Positions 21,315-32,235 of a stretch of DNA of 64,000 bases are shown here, one piece after another (within the stretch, counting starts at the first letter, position 1; each line of letters begins with the position of its first letter). The position numbers and the translations under genes are program-made. The notes under the pieces are model-generated. The model worked only from the letters and a program-made list of their open reading frames with translations, ran no database searches and had not been told where the DNA came from. The stretch spans positions 4,276,775-4,340,774 of the forward strand of contig ML660211.1 of the NCBI GenBank assembly GCA_007570785.1, written 5' to 3'. This DNA comes from Antilocapra americana. Lineage: Eukaryota > Chordata > Mammalia > Artiodactyla > Antilocapridae.

Positions 21315-23355
21315 TTCAATATCACAGCATGACAAGTCTATATCTCGACCAGTAATGTTGAAGAAGCTAAAGTTGAATGGTTCTATGAAGACCTACACAA
21401 CCTTCTAGAACTAACACCTAAAAGAGATGTCCTTTTCATTATAGGAGACTGAAATGCAAAAGTGGGAAGTAAAGAAATACCTGGAATAACAGGCAAATTT
21501 GGCCCTGGAATACAAAATGAAGGAGGACAAAACTTAATAGAGATTTGCCAAGAGAACTCACTGGTCGTAACAAACACCCTCTTCCAACGACACAAGAGAA
21601 GACTTTACACATGGACATCACCAGATGGCCAATATCAAAATCAGATTGATTATATTCTTGGCAGCAAAGATGGAGAAACTCTATACTGTCAACAACAACA
21701 ACAACAAAATACCAGGAGCTGACTATGGCTCAGATCAAGAACTCCTTATTGACAATTTCAGACTTAAGTTGAAGAAACTAGGGAAAACCAGTAGATCATC
21801 CAGGTGTGACTTAAATCAAATCCCTTATAGTTAAACAGTGGAAGTGAGACAGATTCAAGGGATTAAATCTAATAGAGTCCCTGATGAGCTATGGACAGAG
21901 GTTCCTGACCTTGAGAGGAGGCAGGAAGCAAGACCATCTCCAAGAAAATGAAATGCAAAAAGGCAAAATGGTTGCCTGAGGAGGCCTTACAAACAGCTGT
22001 GAAAAGAAGAGAAGCAAAAGGCAAAAGAGAAAAGGAATGAAGTTTCAAAGAATAGCAAGGAAAGATAAGAAAGCCTTCTTCAGCGATCAATGCAAAGAAA
22101 TAGAGGAAAACACAAGAATGGGAAAGACCAGAGATCTCTCCAAGAAAATTAGAGATAGCAAGGAAATATTTCATGCAAAGATGGGCTCTGTAAAGGACAG
22201 AAATGGTATGGACCTAACAGAAGCAGAAGACATTAAGAAGAGTTGGCAACAATATACAGAAGAACTATACAAGAAAAGATCTTCAAGACCCAGATAATCA
22301 CGATGGTATGATCTCTCACCTAGGTCCAGACATCCTGGAATGTGAAGTCAAGTGGGCCTTAGGAAGCATCACTAAGAAAAAAGCTAGTGGAGATGATGGA
22401 ATTCCAGGTGAGCTATTTCAAATGCTAAGAGATGACGTTGTGAAAGTGCTACACTCAATATGCCAGCAAATTTGGAAAACTCAGCAGTGGTCACAGGACT
22501 GGAAAATGTCACTTTTCATTCCAATCCCAAAGAAAGGCAATGCCAAAGAATGCTCAAACTACTGCACAATTGCACTCATCTCACACGCTAGCAAAGTAAT
22601 GCTCAAAATTCTCCAAGGCAGGCTTCGACAGTATATGAACCATGAACTTCCATATATTCAAGGTGGACTTAGAAAAGTCAGAGAAACCAGAGATAAAATT
22701 GCCAACATCCACTGGATCATTGAAAGAGCAAGATTGTTTCAGAAAAACATCTACTTCTGCTTTATGGACTATGCCTAAAGCCTTTGACTGGGTGGACCAC
22801 AAACTGTGGATATTTCTGAAAGAGGTGGAATACCAGACCACCTGACCTGCCTCATGAGAAATCTGTACGCAGGTCAAGAAGCAACAGTTAGAACTGGACA
22901 TGGAATAACAGAATAGTTCCAAATCAGGAAAGGAGTACATCAAGGCTGTATATTGTCACCCTGCTTATTTGACTTCTATGCAAAGTACATCATGAGAAAT
23001 TTTGGGCGGGGTGAAACATTAGCTGGAATCAAGATTGCCAGGAGAAATATTAATAACCTTTAGATATGCAGATGACACCACCCTTATGGCAGAAAGTGAA
23101 GAAGAACAAAAGAGCCTCTTGATGAAAGTGAAAGAGAAGAGTGAAAAAGTTGACTTAAAACTCAACATTCAGAAAACTAAGATCATGGCATCTGGTCCCA
23201 TCACTTTATGGCAAACAGATTGGGAAACAGTGGAAACAGTGGCAAACTTTACTTTTTGGGCTTCAAAATCACTGCAGATGGTGATTGCAGTCATGAAATT
23301 AAGAGACACATACTCCTTGGAAGAACACAGCTGAGCAATTGAACTGAACTGAACT
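21315..23355 (+). mobile_element. Large BovB copy, endonuclease and RT remnants
   Basis: Sense BovB, truncated within the endonuclease domain. The AP-endonuclease motif equivalent to GDWNA carries a stop (TGA at 21450-21452 in place of Trp), and an IDYIL motif is readable near 21645. RT-domain text follows (PDILECEVKWAL near 22330, FIPIPKKGNAKECSNY near 22515). One extra T near 22776 puts TAA in the DYAKAFD motif. The YADD catalytic box is intact at 23065-23076 but in another frame. From about 23320 the element jumps to its 3' terminus, an internal deletion of roughly 0.5 kb. It cannot make a working protein. Confidence 0.96.
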
Positions 23356-23545
23356 GGAAAGGTATTTTAAAAGGTTTAGCTTAAAAAAGGTAATACTCAT
23401 TGAAAGCAATCTCAATACTAACTTTTATTCCTCTTTCTAAATAGAGTAAAAATTAAACTAAATTACCATACCAGAAGAAGTAATTAAATAATTATATTAT
23501 GATTAATAATAGATTAAATGATTAACTAATAATAAAGCATATAGT

Positions 23546-24563
23546 TCAGTTCAGTTGTTCAGTTGTGTCCAACTCTTTGCGACCCCATGGACTGCAGCAC
23601 GCCAGGCCTCTCTATCCATTGCCAGCTCCCGGAGCTTACTCAAACTCATGTCCATTGAGTTGGTGATGCCATCCAACCACCTCATCCTCTGTTGTTCCCT
23701 TCTTCTCCCATCATCAATCTTTCCAGCATCAGGGTCTGTTCCAGTGAGTCAGTTCTTTGCATCAGATGACAAAGATATTGAAATTTTAGTTTCAACATCA
23801 GTCCTTCCAATGAATATTCAGGACTGATCTCCTTTAGGATGGACTTGTAGGATTTTCTTGCAGTCAAAGGGACTCTCAAGAGTCTTCTCCAACACCACAG
23901 TTCAAAAGCATCAATTCTTCAGCACTCAGCCTTATTCATGGCCCAACTTTTACATCCATACATGACAAATCATAGCCTTGACTAGATGGACCTTTGTTGG
24001 CAAAGTAATGTCTCTGCTTTTTAATATGCTGTCTAGGTTGGTCATAACTTTTCTTCCAAGGAGTAAGTGTATTTTAATTTCATGGCTGCAGTTGCCATCT
24101 GCAGGGATTTTGGAGCCCCTACAAAATAAAGTCTCTCACTGTTTCCATGGTTTCCCCATCTATTTGCCATGAAGTGATGGGACTGGATGCCATGATCTTA
24201 GTTTTCTGAATGTTGAGTTTTAAGCCAACTTTTTCACTCTCCTCTTTCACTTTCATCAAGAGGCTCTTTAGTTCCTCTTCACTTTCTTCCATAAGGGTGG
24301 TGTCATCTGCATATCTGAGGTTATTGATATTTCTCCCAGCAATCTTGATTCCAGCTTGTGTTTTACCCAGCCCAGCATTTCTCATGATATATGCTGCATA
24401 GAAGTTAAATAAGCAAGGTGACAATATACAGACTTGATGTACTCCTTTTCCTATTTGGAACCAGTCTGTAGTTCCATGTCCAGTTCTAACTGTTGCCTCC
24501 TGACCTGCATACAGATTTCTCACGAGGCAGGTCAGGTGGTCTGGTAATCCCATCTTTTAGAGA
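23546..24563 (-). mobile_element. BovB 3' third, antisense
   Basis: Antisense BovB from its terminus (GTTCAGTTGTGTCCAAC near 23557) to the RT region (GGTCAGGTGGTCTGG near 24528). The 144-codon minus frame 24119-24553 preserves RT text including RNLYAGQEATVRTG and an intact YADD box (reverse of 24302-24313). It stands head-on to the preceding sense copy, about 190 bases apart. Confidence 0.96.
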
Positions 24564-26170
24564 ATTTTCTACATACATTCTTAAATTTTATCTTACCCAT
24601 TTTAATCTATAAATCAAATTATTTATGAATCAAGTTAAATTTTCTCATCTCATATTCAAGTCATTCTAACAATAAATTTATCCGTTTTTCTTAAACTTAT
24701 TTCCTAGACTCTTCTGTACTGTCAGTACCGGGTTTCCCTGCTCAGACATGTTTGTTCATCTAGTTCTCTACTTCAATTATCTGTACATAGTTATCTTCAA
24801 ATATCAAAGTTCTACATACTCATCAAAACTGTATTGTTCTTGGCCAGCTTGAGTATGGTCAGAATCTTATTCAGCTGCTGATCTGGGGACCCCATTGTAT
24901 GAAGGCCACTGTGGATCTGCAGTGCAAACTCAAACCTGGCCTTTCCAAGTGTTCTTCTATGTATCTTTATTCTTGTTGCATGATTTCTAACCAGTGCTTG
25001 TTGAGTACCAAACTGCATTTCAGGCATTCTTATTGGGATTAAGGATGCTTGATGCCTCAATGTGACAACTGAAAGACAAGAATTCAGTGGTTAAATTTTA
25101 AATGATTTTGATGAATGTCAAATGTCCAGAGGATTGTGTGATTACAGCAAGGAGTTTTGATATATTTTCTCTTTCACGACTCTCCGTTACATACATGTAG
25201 AGTTTTAAAGGCTATTTTTTGTTAGTTAATGTTATTTCTTAATAACTATGAATTGGACAAGATGAAAGATAGTTCTTTCAGATAATCTCATCTTGATAGA
25301 CCAGGGGATCTTGACATGTATTTTGATTTCATTCTTTAATTCATCTTTATCAGAAAAAAAAAACCTGATAGATTTTTAAGTAATTCCTGAATAAATTTCT
25401 TTGTTAAATACTTGGAGTTGAAAGTAACATTATTAATAAGGGCTCACAATTTAGTAATATTTATTATGGGAGTTGTGTTTTTTCCTTTAATCAAAATACT
25501 TTATGTTGTATTATTTATATTTATCTGTGATAGAACCTACCATATTATCATAGCTCATGTTTCTAGTATATATTTTACAAAGATGTCATATATATTATAT
25601 ATTATTATAATGTATTATATATATGTACAAATATAAAACATAAATATTTATACTCTGTGTTCTTTTAATATTAAACACTTTATTTATATATAAATACTAA
25701 TTTTCTCAAAATAGTTTATATAATTGGATTAAAAAACACATTTTGTTTTGCTTCTGTGAACATTAAAGTCTTTCAAGAGGCCTATTTAGTTGTTCGAATA
25801 CTTTGATACATCGCTTGAGAAGCATAGTTAATAAGCAATAAATGGTTCCTGAGATGCTTTTAGAGGAACAAGTTCAACTAATGGTGGGTTTTAATTTTGC
25901 TAAATAGAATACGCACAGTTTATAGAATAAACACAGTTTATTTGCTTAGGAAATAGAGTCACAATGGAGAATTTTCACCTCACAAAAGAAAAAGAGCATG
26001 AAATGATTAGAAGTCAGAAATGAAATAAATTTCATTTAATTTTTCTGAATGCTATAAAAACCAGATGTCCAAAATGTATAATGTAAATTTTATTAATTGT
26101 TAACAAATTATAGATATTTTTCTTTATTTTTTTCATTGTTTTTTAGAGGTCAGTGGGGCAAAATTACACA
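24564..26170. other. Unassigned AT-rich DNA with one odd frame
   Basis: No repeat recognised. TA-rich runs occur near 25585-25625. A minus-strand frame at 24812-25060 (82 codons) lies in a less AT-rich segment and reads as a mixed, hydrophilic sequence (KIHRRTLGKARFEFALQIHS in the middle). I do not recognise the protein. It could be a processed-pseudogene fragment, an old repeat, or chance. Confidence 0.35.
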
Positions 26171-26414
26171 AATGCTAAGTGCTGTTCTTAGCTGTGCTTA
26201 GTCACTCAGTCGTGTCCAACTCTTTGTGACCCCCATGCCCTGTAGCCTGCCAGGCTGCTCTGTCAGTGGAATTCTCCAGGCAAAAATGCTGGAGTAGGTT
26301 GCCATGCCCTCCTCTAGGGGATCTTCCCAACCAAGATATTACACCCAGGTCTCCCACATTGCAGGCAGGTTGTTTACCGTCTGAGCCACCAGGGAAGCCC
26401 AATGCTAAGTGCTG
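26171..26414 (-). mobile_element. Bov-tA SINE with 14-bp TSD
   Basis: Antisense Bov-tA at 26185-26400 (GTCACTCAGTCGTGTCCAAC at left, GAGCCACCAGGGAAGCCC at right). AATGCTAAGTGCTG is repeated perfectly at 26171-26184 and 26401-26414. Confidence 0.97.
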
Positions 26415-26838
26415 CTTCAATATAAATAAACTGATAATAGAAAATACACATTCAGATCCAGTCATTCCTGGTCTAGGCTATGTGACAAATGAGTACCCTG
26501 AACATGCACACATATATATAAAATAATTTTATTTTTCTCTAATCACTACCACTAAAAGTCTGCCGAATTTCCCTTTTAGTCCATTAAAGCTATTTGAAAT
26601 TTAACTCATAAGATAAATTGCAGTAAAAATATAGGATATAAGATGTAGGGTGTAAAACATCTCGTTCAGTCAACTCAGTGTAAAACTTCAATTTCATACA
26701 CAATCCAATGGTAGTCTTCCCTCTGCTCCCAGCACCTGCTGGCCTGTCCCTGGAGGCTTCAGGCTGTTTTAACTCCTCCTTTACCTTCACAATTTTCTGC
26801 CTGTAACTACTCTAACATTGGGAGTGGGAAAGGAAAAA
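26415..26838. other. Unassigned sequence
   Basis: No family recognised. A short GC-richer patch lies at about 26700-26765; the minus frame 26590-26790 across it has no known domain. Confidence 0.4.
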
Positions 26839-27254
26839 TCAGTTTCCTCAGGCTTCCCTAACAAAGTACCACCAATAAGGTGGCTTAAAGCAACAGAAAT
26901 TTATTCTCATAATTAACGCTGGAGGATAAGAGTCTGAAGTAAAGGTGTCTACAAGGTTGGTTCCTCGTGAGGTCTCTGAGAGAGAAGACTTACTTTCTGG
27001 TGGCAACCAGTGATCTTTGTCAGTCCTTGGCTTGTGGGTACATTATCCCAGTCTCTGCCTTTATCTTCACATGGTGTTTTGCTTGTATTTCTGTCTTCTT
27101 ATAAGTACAGCAGTCAGATTAGATTAAGATCTCATCTTACCCCAGCATGACCCTTTCTTAACTAATTACACTTGGAGGGACCATATTTTCAAATCAAGTC
27201 ACATTCTGAAGTACTACAATATACATTTTTCTGAAGTCACAACTTAGTCCATAC
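26839..27254 (+). mobile_element. Old MaLR/ERVL-type solo LTR
   Basis: Resembles mammalian apparent-LTR or ERVL LTR consensus sequences: CTAACAAAGTACCACCAAT near 26858, GTGGCTTAAAGCAACAGAAA near 26880, CTTCTTATAAGTACAGCAG near 27095, AAGTCACATTCTGAAGTAC near 27197. It is diverged and has no internal viral genes beside it. I cannot fix the subfamily. Confidence 0.7.
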
Positions 27255-27817
27255 AGAATAAATGCACAAAAATACAAATGCAAGATGTTTTTTGTTTAAC
27301 TGGGGATGATACAATATTCTCTTGGCTCTCTGATGAAAAGTACATGTGATTCTCTGGGGCAGAATGCAATGTCCTCATACCTGATTCTCCAACATGGGAG
27401 AAAGGCATGGTCTACCCCACTGCCTTTCCTGTTGGAGCTTGCATATCTGATTGCTCTCATTCTGGGTGGGGACTGGGGACATTTAGTTAACCATACCAGC
27501 TAATTTCCCACTTAACTATAGCAAGCATATCCCTTGCCTAACCAAATCATAAACTATCAGCTGATTTGTTGTTTTCCCTTAATTCTGCCTCATCATAGTT
27601 CACAGATTATTTTTCTATTTGCTCAAATTCCTACAGAAAGCTCACGTTCCTACAGAATTTTTCCTACAAAAAATTCATTGAATGATAATCATATGTATCT
27701 ACAATAAGTAGCTAAGGGATACCCAAATCAATTCAATATAAAATGTGAGATCAAACCCAGTATTTATGAGAGGAGGAGAGTACAAATATAGGATATTTAA
27801 AATACATTTGAAATTAA

Positions 27818-27818
<1 letters not shown>
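27255..27818. other. Unassigned sequence
   Basis: No repeat or gene recognised. The 65-codon frame 27306-27503 has no recognisable domain. Confidence 0.4.
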
Positions 27819-27851
<33 letters not shown>

Positions 27852-27856
27852 GTGCA
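27819..27856. repeat. (TG)n microsatellite abutting a SINE tail
   Basis: TG run with one TTTG interruption, ending at the 3' end of the antisense Bov-tA that follows. Equivalent to an AC-repeat tail in the SINE's own orientation. Confidence 0.93.
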
Positions 27857-28058
27857 CAGTTGTGTCTGACTTTTTGCAACTCCATGGACCATAGCCCACC
27901 AGGCTCCTCTATTCATGGGATTTCACAGGCAAGAATAATGGAATGGATTGCCTTTTCCTCCTTCAGGGTACTTTCTCAACCCAGGGATCTAACCTGTGTC
28001 TCTTGTATATCCTGTATTAGCAGACAGATTCTTTACCAATGAAACACCTGGGAAGTCC
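27857..28058 (-). mobile_element. Bov-tA SINE
   Basis: Antisense Bov-tA with GTTGTGTCTGACTTTTTGC at left and TTTACCAATGAAACACCTGG at right. The microsatellite at its left edge occupies the place of the SINE's tail. Confidence 0.92.
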
Positions 28059-28066
28059 CTTTGATC

Positions 28067-29972
28067 AGTTCAGTTCAGTTGCTCAGTCATGGCCAACTCT
28101 ATTCGACCCCATGGCTGCAACAAGCCAGGCCTCCCCGCCTTCACCAGCTCCCGGAGTTACTCAAACTCATGTTCATTGAGTCAGTGATGCCATCCAACAA
28201 ACTCATCCTCTGTTATTTCCTTCTTCTCCTGTCTTCAATCTTTCCCAAAATCAGGTCTTTTCCAATGAGTCAGATCTTCACATCGAGTGGCCAAAGTATT
28301 GGAGTTTCAGCTTCAGCACCAGTCCTTCCAATGAATATTTAGGATTGATTTCCTTTAGGATGGACTAGTTGGATCTCCTGGCATTCCAAGGGACTCTCAA
28401 GCATCTTCTCCAACACCACAGTTCAAAAGCATCAATTCTTTGGCACTCAGATTTCTTTATAGTTTAACTCTCACATCTATACATGACTAATGAAAAAACC
28501 ATAGCTTTGACTAGATGGTCATTTGTTGGCAAAGTAATGTCTCTGCTTTTTAATATGCTGCCTATGTTGATCATAACTTTTCTTCCAAGGAGTAAGTGTA
28601 TTTTAATTTCATGGCTGCAGTTGCCATCTGCAGGGATTTTGGAGCCCCCACAAATAAAGTCTCTCACTGTTTCCATGGTTTCCCCATCTATTTGCCATGA
28701 AGTGATGGGACTGGATGCCATGATCTTAGTTTTCTGAATGTTGAACTTTTTCACTCTCCTCTTTCACTTTAAGCAAGAGGCTTTTTAGTTCATCTTCACT
28801 TTCTGCCATAAGGGTGGTGTCATCAGCATATCTGAGGTTATTGATATTTCACCCAGCAATCTTGATTCCAGGTTGTGCTTCATCCAGCCCAGCATTTCTC
28901 ATGATGTACTCTGCATATAAGCTAGATAAGCAGGGTAACAATATAAAACCTTGACATACTCCTTTTCCTGGGTGGAACCAGTCTGTTGTTCCATGTCCAG
29001 TTCTAACTGTTGCTTCCTGACCTGAATACAGATTTATCAAGAGGCAAGTAAGATGGTCTGGTATTCCCATCTCTTTCATAATTTGCTACAGTTTGTTGTG
29101 GTCCACACAGTCAAAGGCTTTGGTTTAGTCAGTAAAACAGAAGTAGATGCTTTTCTGGAACTCTCTTGCTTTTTTGATGATCCAGCGGATGTTCGCAATT
29201 TGATCTCTGGTTCCTATGCCTTTTCTAAATCCATCTTGTACATCTGAAAGTTCATGGTCCATGTACTATTGAAGCCTGGCTTGGAGAATTTTGAGCCCTT
29301 CTTTACTACCATGTGCTGCTGCTGCTGCTAAGTCACTTCAGTCGTGTCCAACTCTGTGTGACACCATAAATGGCAGCCCACGAGGCTCCTCTGTCCCTGG
29401 AATTCTCCAGTCAAGAATACTGGAGTGGGTTGCCATTTCCTTCTCCAATGCTTGCACACATGTTAAGTGGCTTCAGTCGTGTCTGACTCTGTGCGATCCT
29501 ATGGACAGCAGTCCACCAGGCTCCTCTGTCCACGGGATTCTCAAGGCGTGTGAGATGAATGCAATTGTGCAGTAATTTGAACATCCTTTGGCATTGCCTT
29601 TCTTTGGGATTGGAATGAAAACTGACCTTTTCCAGTCCTATGGACACTGCTGAGTTTTCCAAATTTGCTGGCATATTGAGTGCAGCACTTTCACAGCATC
29701 ATCTTTTAGGATTTGAAATAGCTCAACTGAAATTCCATCACCTCCACTAGCTTTGTTTGTATTGATGCTTTCTAAGGCCCACTTGACTTTGCATTTCAGG
29801 ATGTCTGACTCTAGGTGAGTGATTGCACTACCATGGTCTTGAAGATCTTTTTTTGTATAGTTCTTCTGTGTATTCTTGCCACCTCTTCTTAGTATCTTCT
29901 ACTTCTGTTAGGTCCAAACCATTTCTGTCCTTTATTGTGCTCATCTTTGCATGAAATGTTTCCTTGATATTA
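28067..29972 (-). mobile_element. Large BovB copy interrupted by Bov-A2
   Basis: Antisense BovB running from its terminus (CAGTTCAGTTCAGTTGCTC) through the RT domain to a point upstream of it (ATCTTTGCATGAAATG near 29945). Bov-A2 splits it at 29316-29547. The YADD box is intact (reverse of 28819-28830), but a deletion near 28740-28750 removed residues before KKFNIQKTK, and other frameshifts are present. Shared variants with the copy at 23546-24563 (for example, the reading PADGNCSHEIK) suggest both belong to one BovB subgroup. Confidence 0.95.
29316..29547 (-). mobile_element. Bov-A2 SINE nested in BovB
   Basis: Antisense Bov-A2 dimer. A CTG-repeat tail sits at left (29316-29329). Two related monomers follow, each with TTCAGTCGTGTC(C/T) (near 29338 and 29471), a CAGGCTCCTCTGTCC-type core and an ATTCTC motif. 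BovB resumes immediately after it. The TSD is short and imperfect (ATGTG-like). Confidence 0.93.
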
Positions 29973-30667
29973 AGAGCTAAGCATTCTAAAATATTTTAGT
30001 ATGCCTGTATGTATTTATATAAAGTTTTTTAGTATACAATTCAAAAAAGATAAGCAGCATAGGAATTTGATGAAAGGTTTAAGGAAATATGGTTTATCAT
30101 AAATATATGAAAATAGCCAACCAATATGGCTGAGGTACAACAATAAAATACACCTGGAAAAAATATTTCTGAGAAAGGTGGGACTCAGGAGAATGTGAGA
30201 AGAGTTGCATTACCATAGGAGGTGTCCTTTGACTATGGCAGGGTCAGGCACACCAACCACAATACACATCAGAGCTAAGTAGAAAATGGAAGGCAAGATG
30301 ATCAATAAGGATTTCATTTAAAAATAATAAACTCTTTGAAGCTAAATGCATATTGCTATAATTTTAGATAAAAACAGAATATTATTTTAGACAATGATAA
30401 CTATGGCAATTAAACAAGCAAAAAAAAAAAAGCCAGAAAAGCAGGATGATAGGATTGCTGTGGAAGTCTTCACTGAGATCATAATTGGTAAAGATCTGTA
30501 GTGTTCCAGATGGGGATCAGAAGAGTGAGTGCAAAGACCTTTGCAGTTATACATGACTACTTAAAAAAAGGAAGGCAATCAGAATTCCTAGAGTAGAGGA
30601 AATGAGTGTGAAATATTTAGGGTGAGGTCACAGAGAAAAAAGGAAGATATATCATAGAGGTTTCATT
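29973..30667. other. Unassigned sequence
   Basis: No family confidently recognised. The 30440-30620 part may belong to an old interspersed repeat. Confidence 0.35.
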
Positions 30668-30870
30668 GAAAAAGCTTCATGGCTCAGATGGTAATGAATC
30701 TGCCTTCAATGCAGGAGACCTAGGTTCTGTCCCTGGGTTGGGATGATCCCCTGGAGAAGGAAATGGCATCCCACTCCAGCATTCTTGCCTGGAAAATACC
30801 ATGGAGGGAGGAACCCGGCAGGCTACAATCCTAGGGGTCATAAAGAGTTGGGCACAACTGAGTGACTAAC
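30668..30870 (+). mobile_element. Bov-tA SINE
   Basis: Sense Bov-tA: CTTCATGGCTCAGATGG head, GGGTTGGGATGATCCCCTGG, CATTCTTGCCTGGAAAATACC, GGGCACAACTGAGTGAC. Confidence 0.93.
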
Positions 30871-31337
30871 ATACTATGGGGAAATTAGATGTTATTGGGA
30901 GATTTTGAGAGTAGGAGAGACAAGATACAGCTTTCACGTAAACAGATGACAGTAACCCTGTGAGATATAACCTGAGTGAAAGATGGAGTTGTGATCTGAA
31001 GTTTCAATCAGAATGCTATTAGAGGAGATAGGTAGAAAGATTCAGGAATTTTTGAAGAAATAGCTAGCTGTGTTTTCAGATAGACCGCACGTAGCACTAA
31101 GAAAAATACAAAATGATAAAGTTTCTGTCTGGGACCAATGGTTGAATTGTGCCTTTGGTCAACTATGGAAAGGAAGAATACAGGAATAGTATGTTTGGTG
31201 GGGCAGGGGAGAGGTAAGTCTCAGAAGTGTGGTTTTCAATATATTTCATGAGGACTATTTTAAGTGGTTTTAATAATAGTGAATAAAACTCAACTCTTTA
31301 AAGAGCCATGCATTTTCAAGGATTTCATTTTAGTATT
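30871..31337. other. Unassigned sequence
   Basis: No repeat or coding feature recognised. Confidence 0.4.
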
Positions 31338-31548
31338 GTTGTTGCTTAGTTGCTAAGTCATTTCTGACTCTTTTATGACCCCATGGACAGTAGCCTGCCA
31401 GGCTCCTCTGTCCATGGGGTTTCCCAGGCAAGAATACTAGAATGGGTTGTCATTTCTTTCTCCAGGATATCTTCCTGACCAAGGAATCAACTCACAGTTC
31501 CTGTCTTGGCAAGCGGGTTCTTTATCACCGGACCACCAGTGAAGCTGT
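31338..31548 (-). mobile_element. Bov-tA SINE
   Basis: Antisense Bov-tA: TTGCTTAGTTGCTAAGTC at left, CCAGGCTCCTCTGTCCATGG in the body, CACCGGACCACCAGTGAAGC at right. Confidence 0.93.
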
Positions 31549-31596
31549 AACCGGTGTGTAGGGTGTTTTATTTGTGAGCTGCTTTCATTGCATGAT

Positions 31597-31671
31597 GCAT
31601 GGGTGGTTCAGTGGTAGATTTCTGGCCTGCCACACAGGAGGTCTGGGTCCGGATCATTTCCTGGCCCAAGA
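31597..31671 (+). pseudogene. tRNA-Gly(GCC)-like pseudogene
   Basis: The first 21 bases match mammalian tRNA-Gly(GCC) exactly as far as I recall it (GCATGGGTGGTTCAGTGGTA, then G), and the anticodon loop CTGCCAC with anticodon GCC is intact (31627-31633). The A box (TGGTTCAGTGG) is intact. The anticodon stem has at least two mismatches. The T-arm loop carries extra bases, so the B box is destroyed (GGTCCGGATCA). The acceptor 3' side reads CCCAAGA where CCCATGC is expected. It is most likely a nonfunctional tRNA-derived pseudogene. It differs from the tRNA-Glu-like heads of nearby SINEs. Confidence 0.8.
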
Positions 31672-31691
31672 AACCACAGTGTCCCCTTGGG

Positions 31692-31902
31692 GCTTCCCTA
31701 GTAGTTCAGCTGGTAAAGAATCCATCTGCAATGCAGGAGTGCCTGGTTTGAGTCCTGGGTTGGGAAGATCCTCTGCAGAAGGGAATGGCTGCCCACTCCA
31801 GTATTCTTGCCTGAAGCATTCCATCGACAGAGGAGCCTGGTGGGCCACAATCCATGGGGTCGCAAAGAGTCAGACACAACTGAGCAACTTTAACTTTCAC
31901 AG
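31692..31902 (+). mobile_element. Bov-tA SINE
   Basis: Sense Bov-tA beginning about 20 bases after the tRNA-Gly-like sequence: GGCTTCCCTAGTAGTTCAGC head, TATTCTTGCCTGAAGC, GGTCGCAAAGAGTCAGACAC. The open frames at 31574-31912 and on the minus strand read this SINE and are not genes. Confidence 0.95.
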
Positions 31903-31969
31903 CACCTTATAAACAAATAAACATAAATAAATCATAGACATTTCCTTCCCTCCTATACAGGAATGCTCC

Positions 31970-32120
31970 GTCATGTCCAACTCTGCAACCCCATGGACTG
32001 TAGCTGCCAGGCTCCTCTGTCCATGGGATTTCCCAGGCAATAATAATGGAGTAGGTTGCCATTTCCTTCTCTAAGGGATCTTCCCAAATCTGGGATTAAA
32101 TCCACATCTCCTGCATTGGG
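31970..32120 (-). mobile_element. Bov-tA SINE, lacking the tRNA head
   Basis: Antisense: CGTCATGTCCAACTCTGC at left, CCATGGGATTTCCCAGGCAA, CTCCTGCATTGGG at right. The 5' tRNA-like head is missing after about 32120. Confidence 0.88.
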
Positions 32121-32235
32121 CTGCCTTAAGGCAGTTGATTATACCAAAGGTTATACTTTTCTAATTTATGGGTTTTCTCTATCACCGACAATGTAAACAT
32201 AGTTTGTTGAATATTTTAGACTGTGATTTCATACT

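Noticed and set aside
22308..22778. 156-codon frame with clear RT similarity as a possible active gene
   Set aside because: It is a BovB RT fragment bounded by frameshifts; the copy has a stop in the endonuclease motif and lacks about 0.5 kb at the 3' side.
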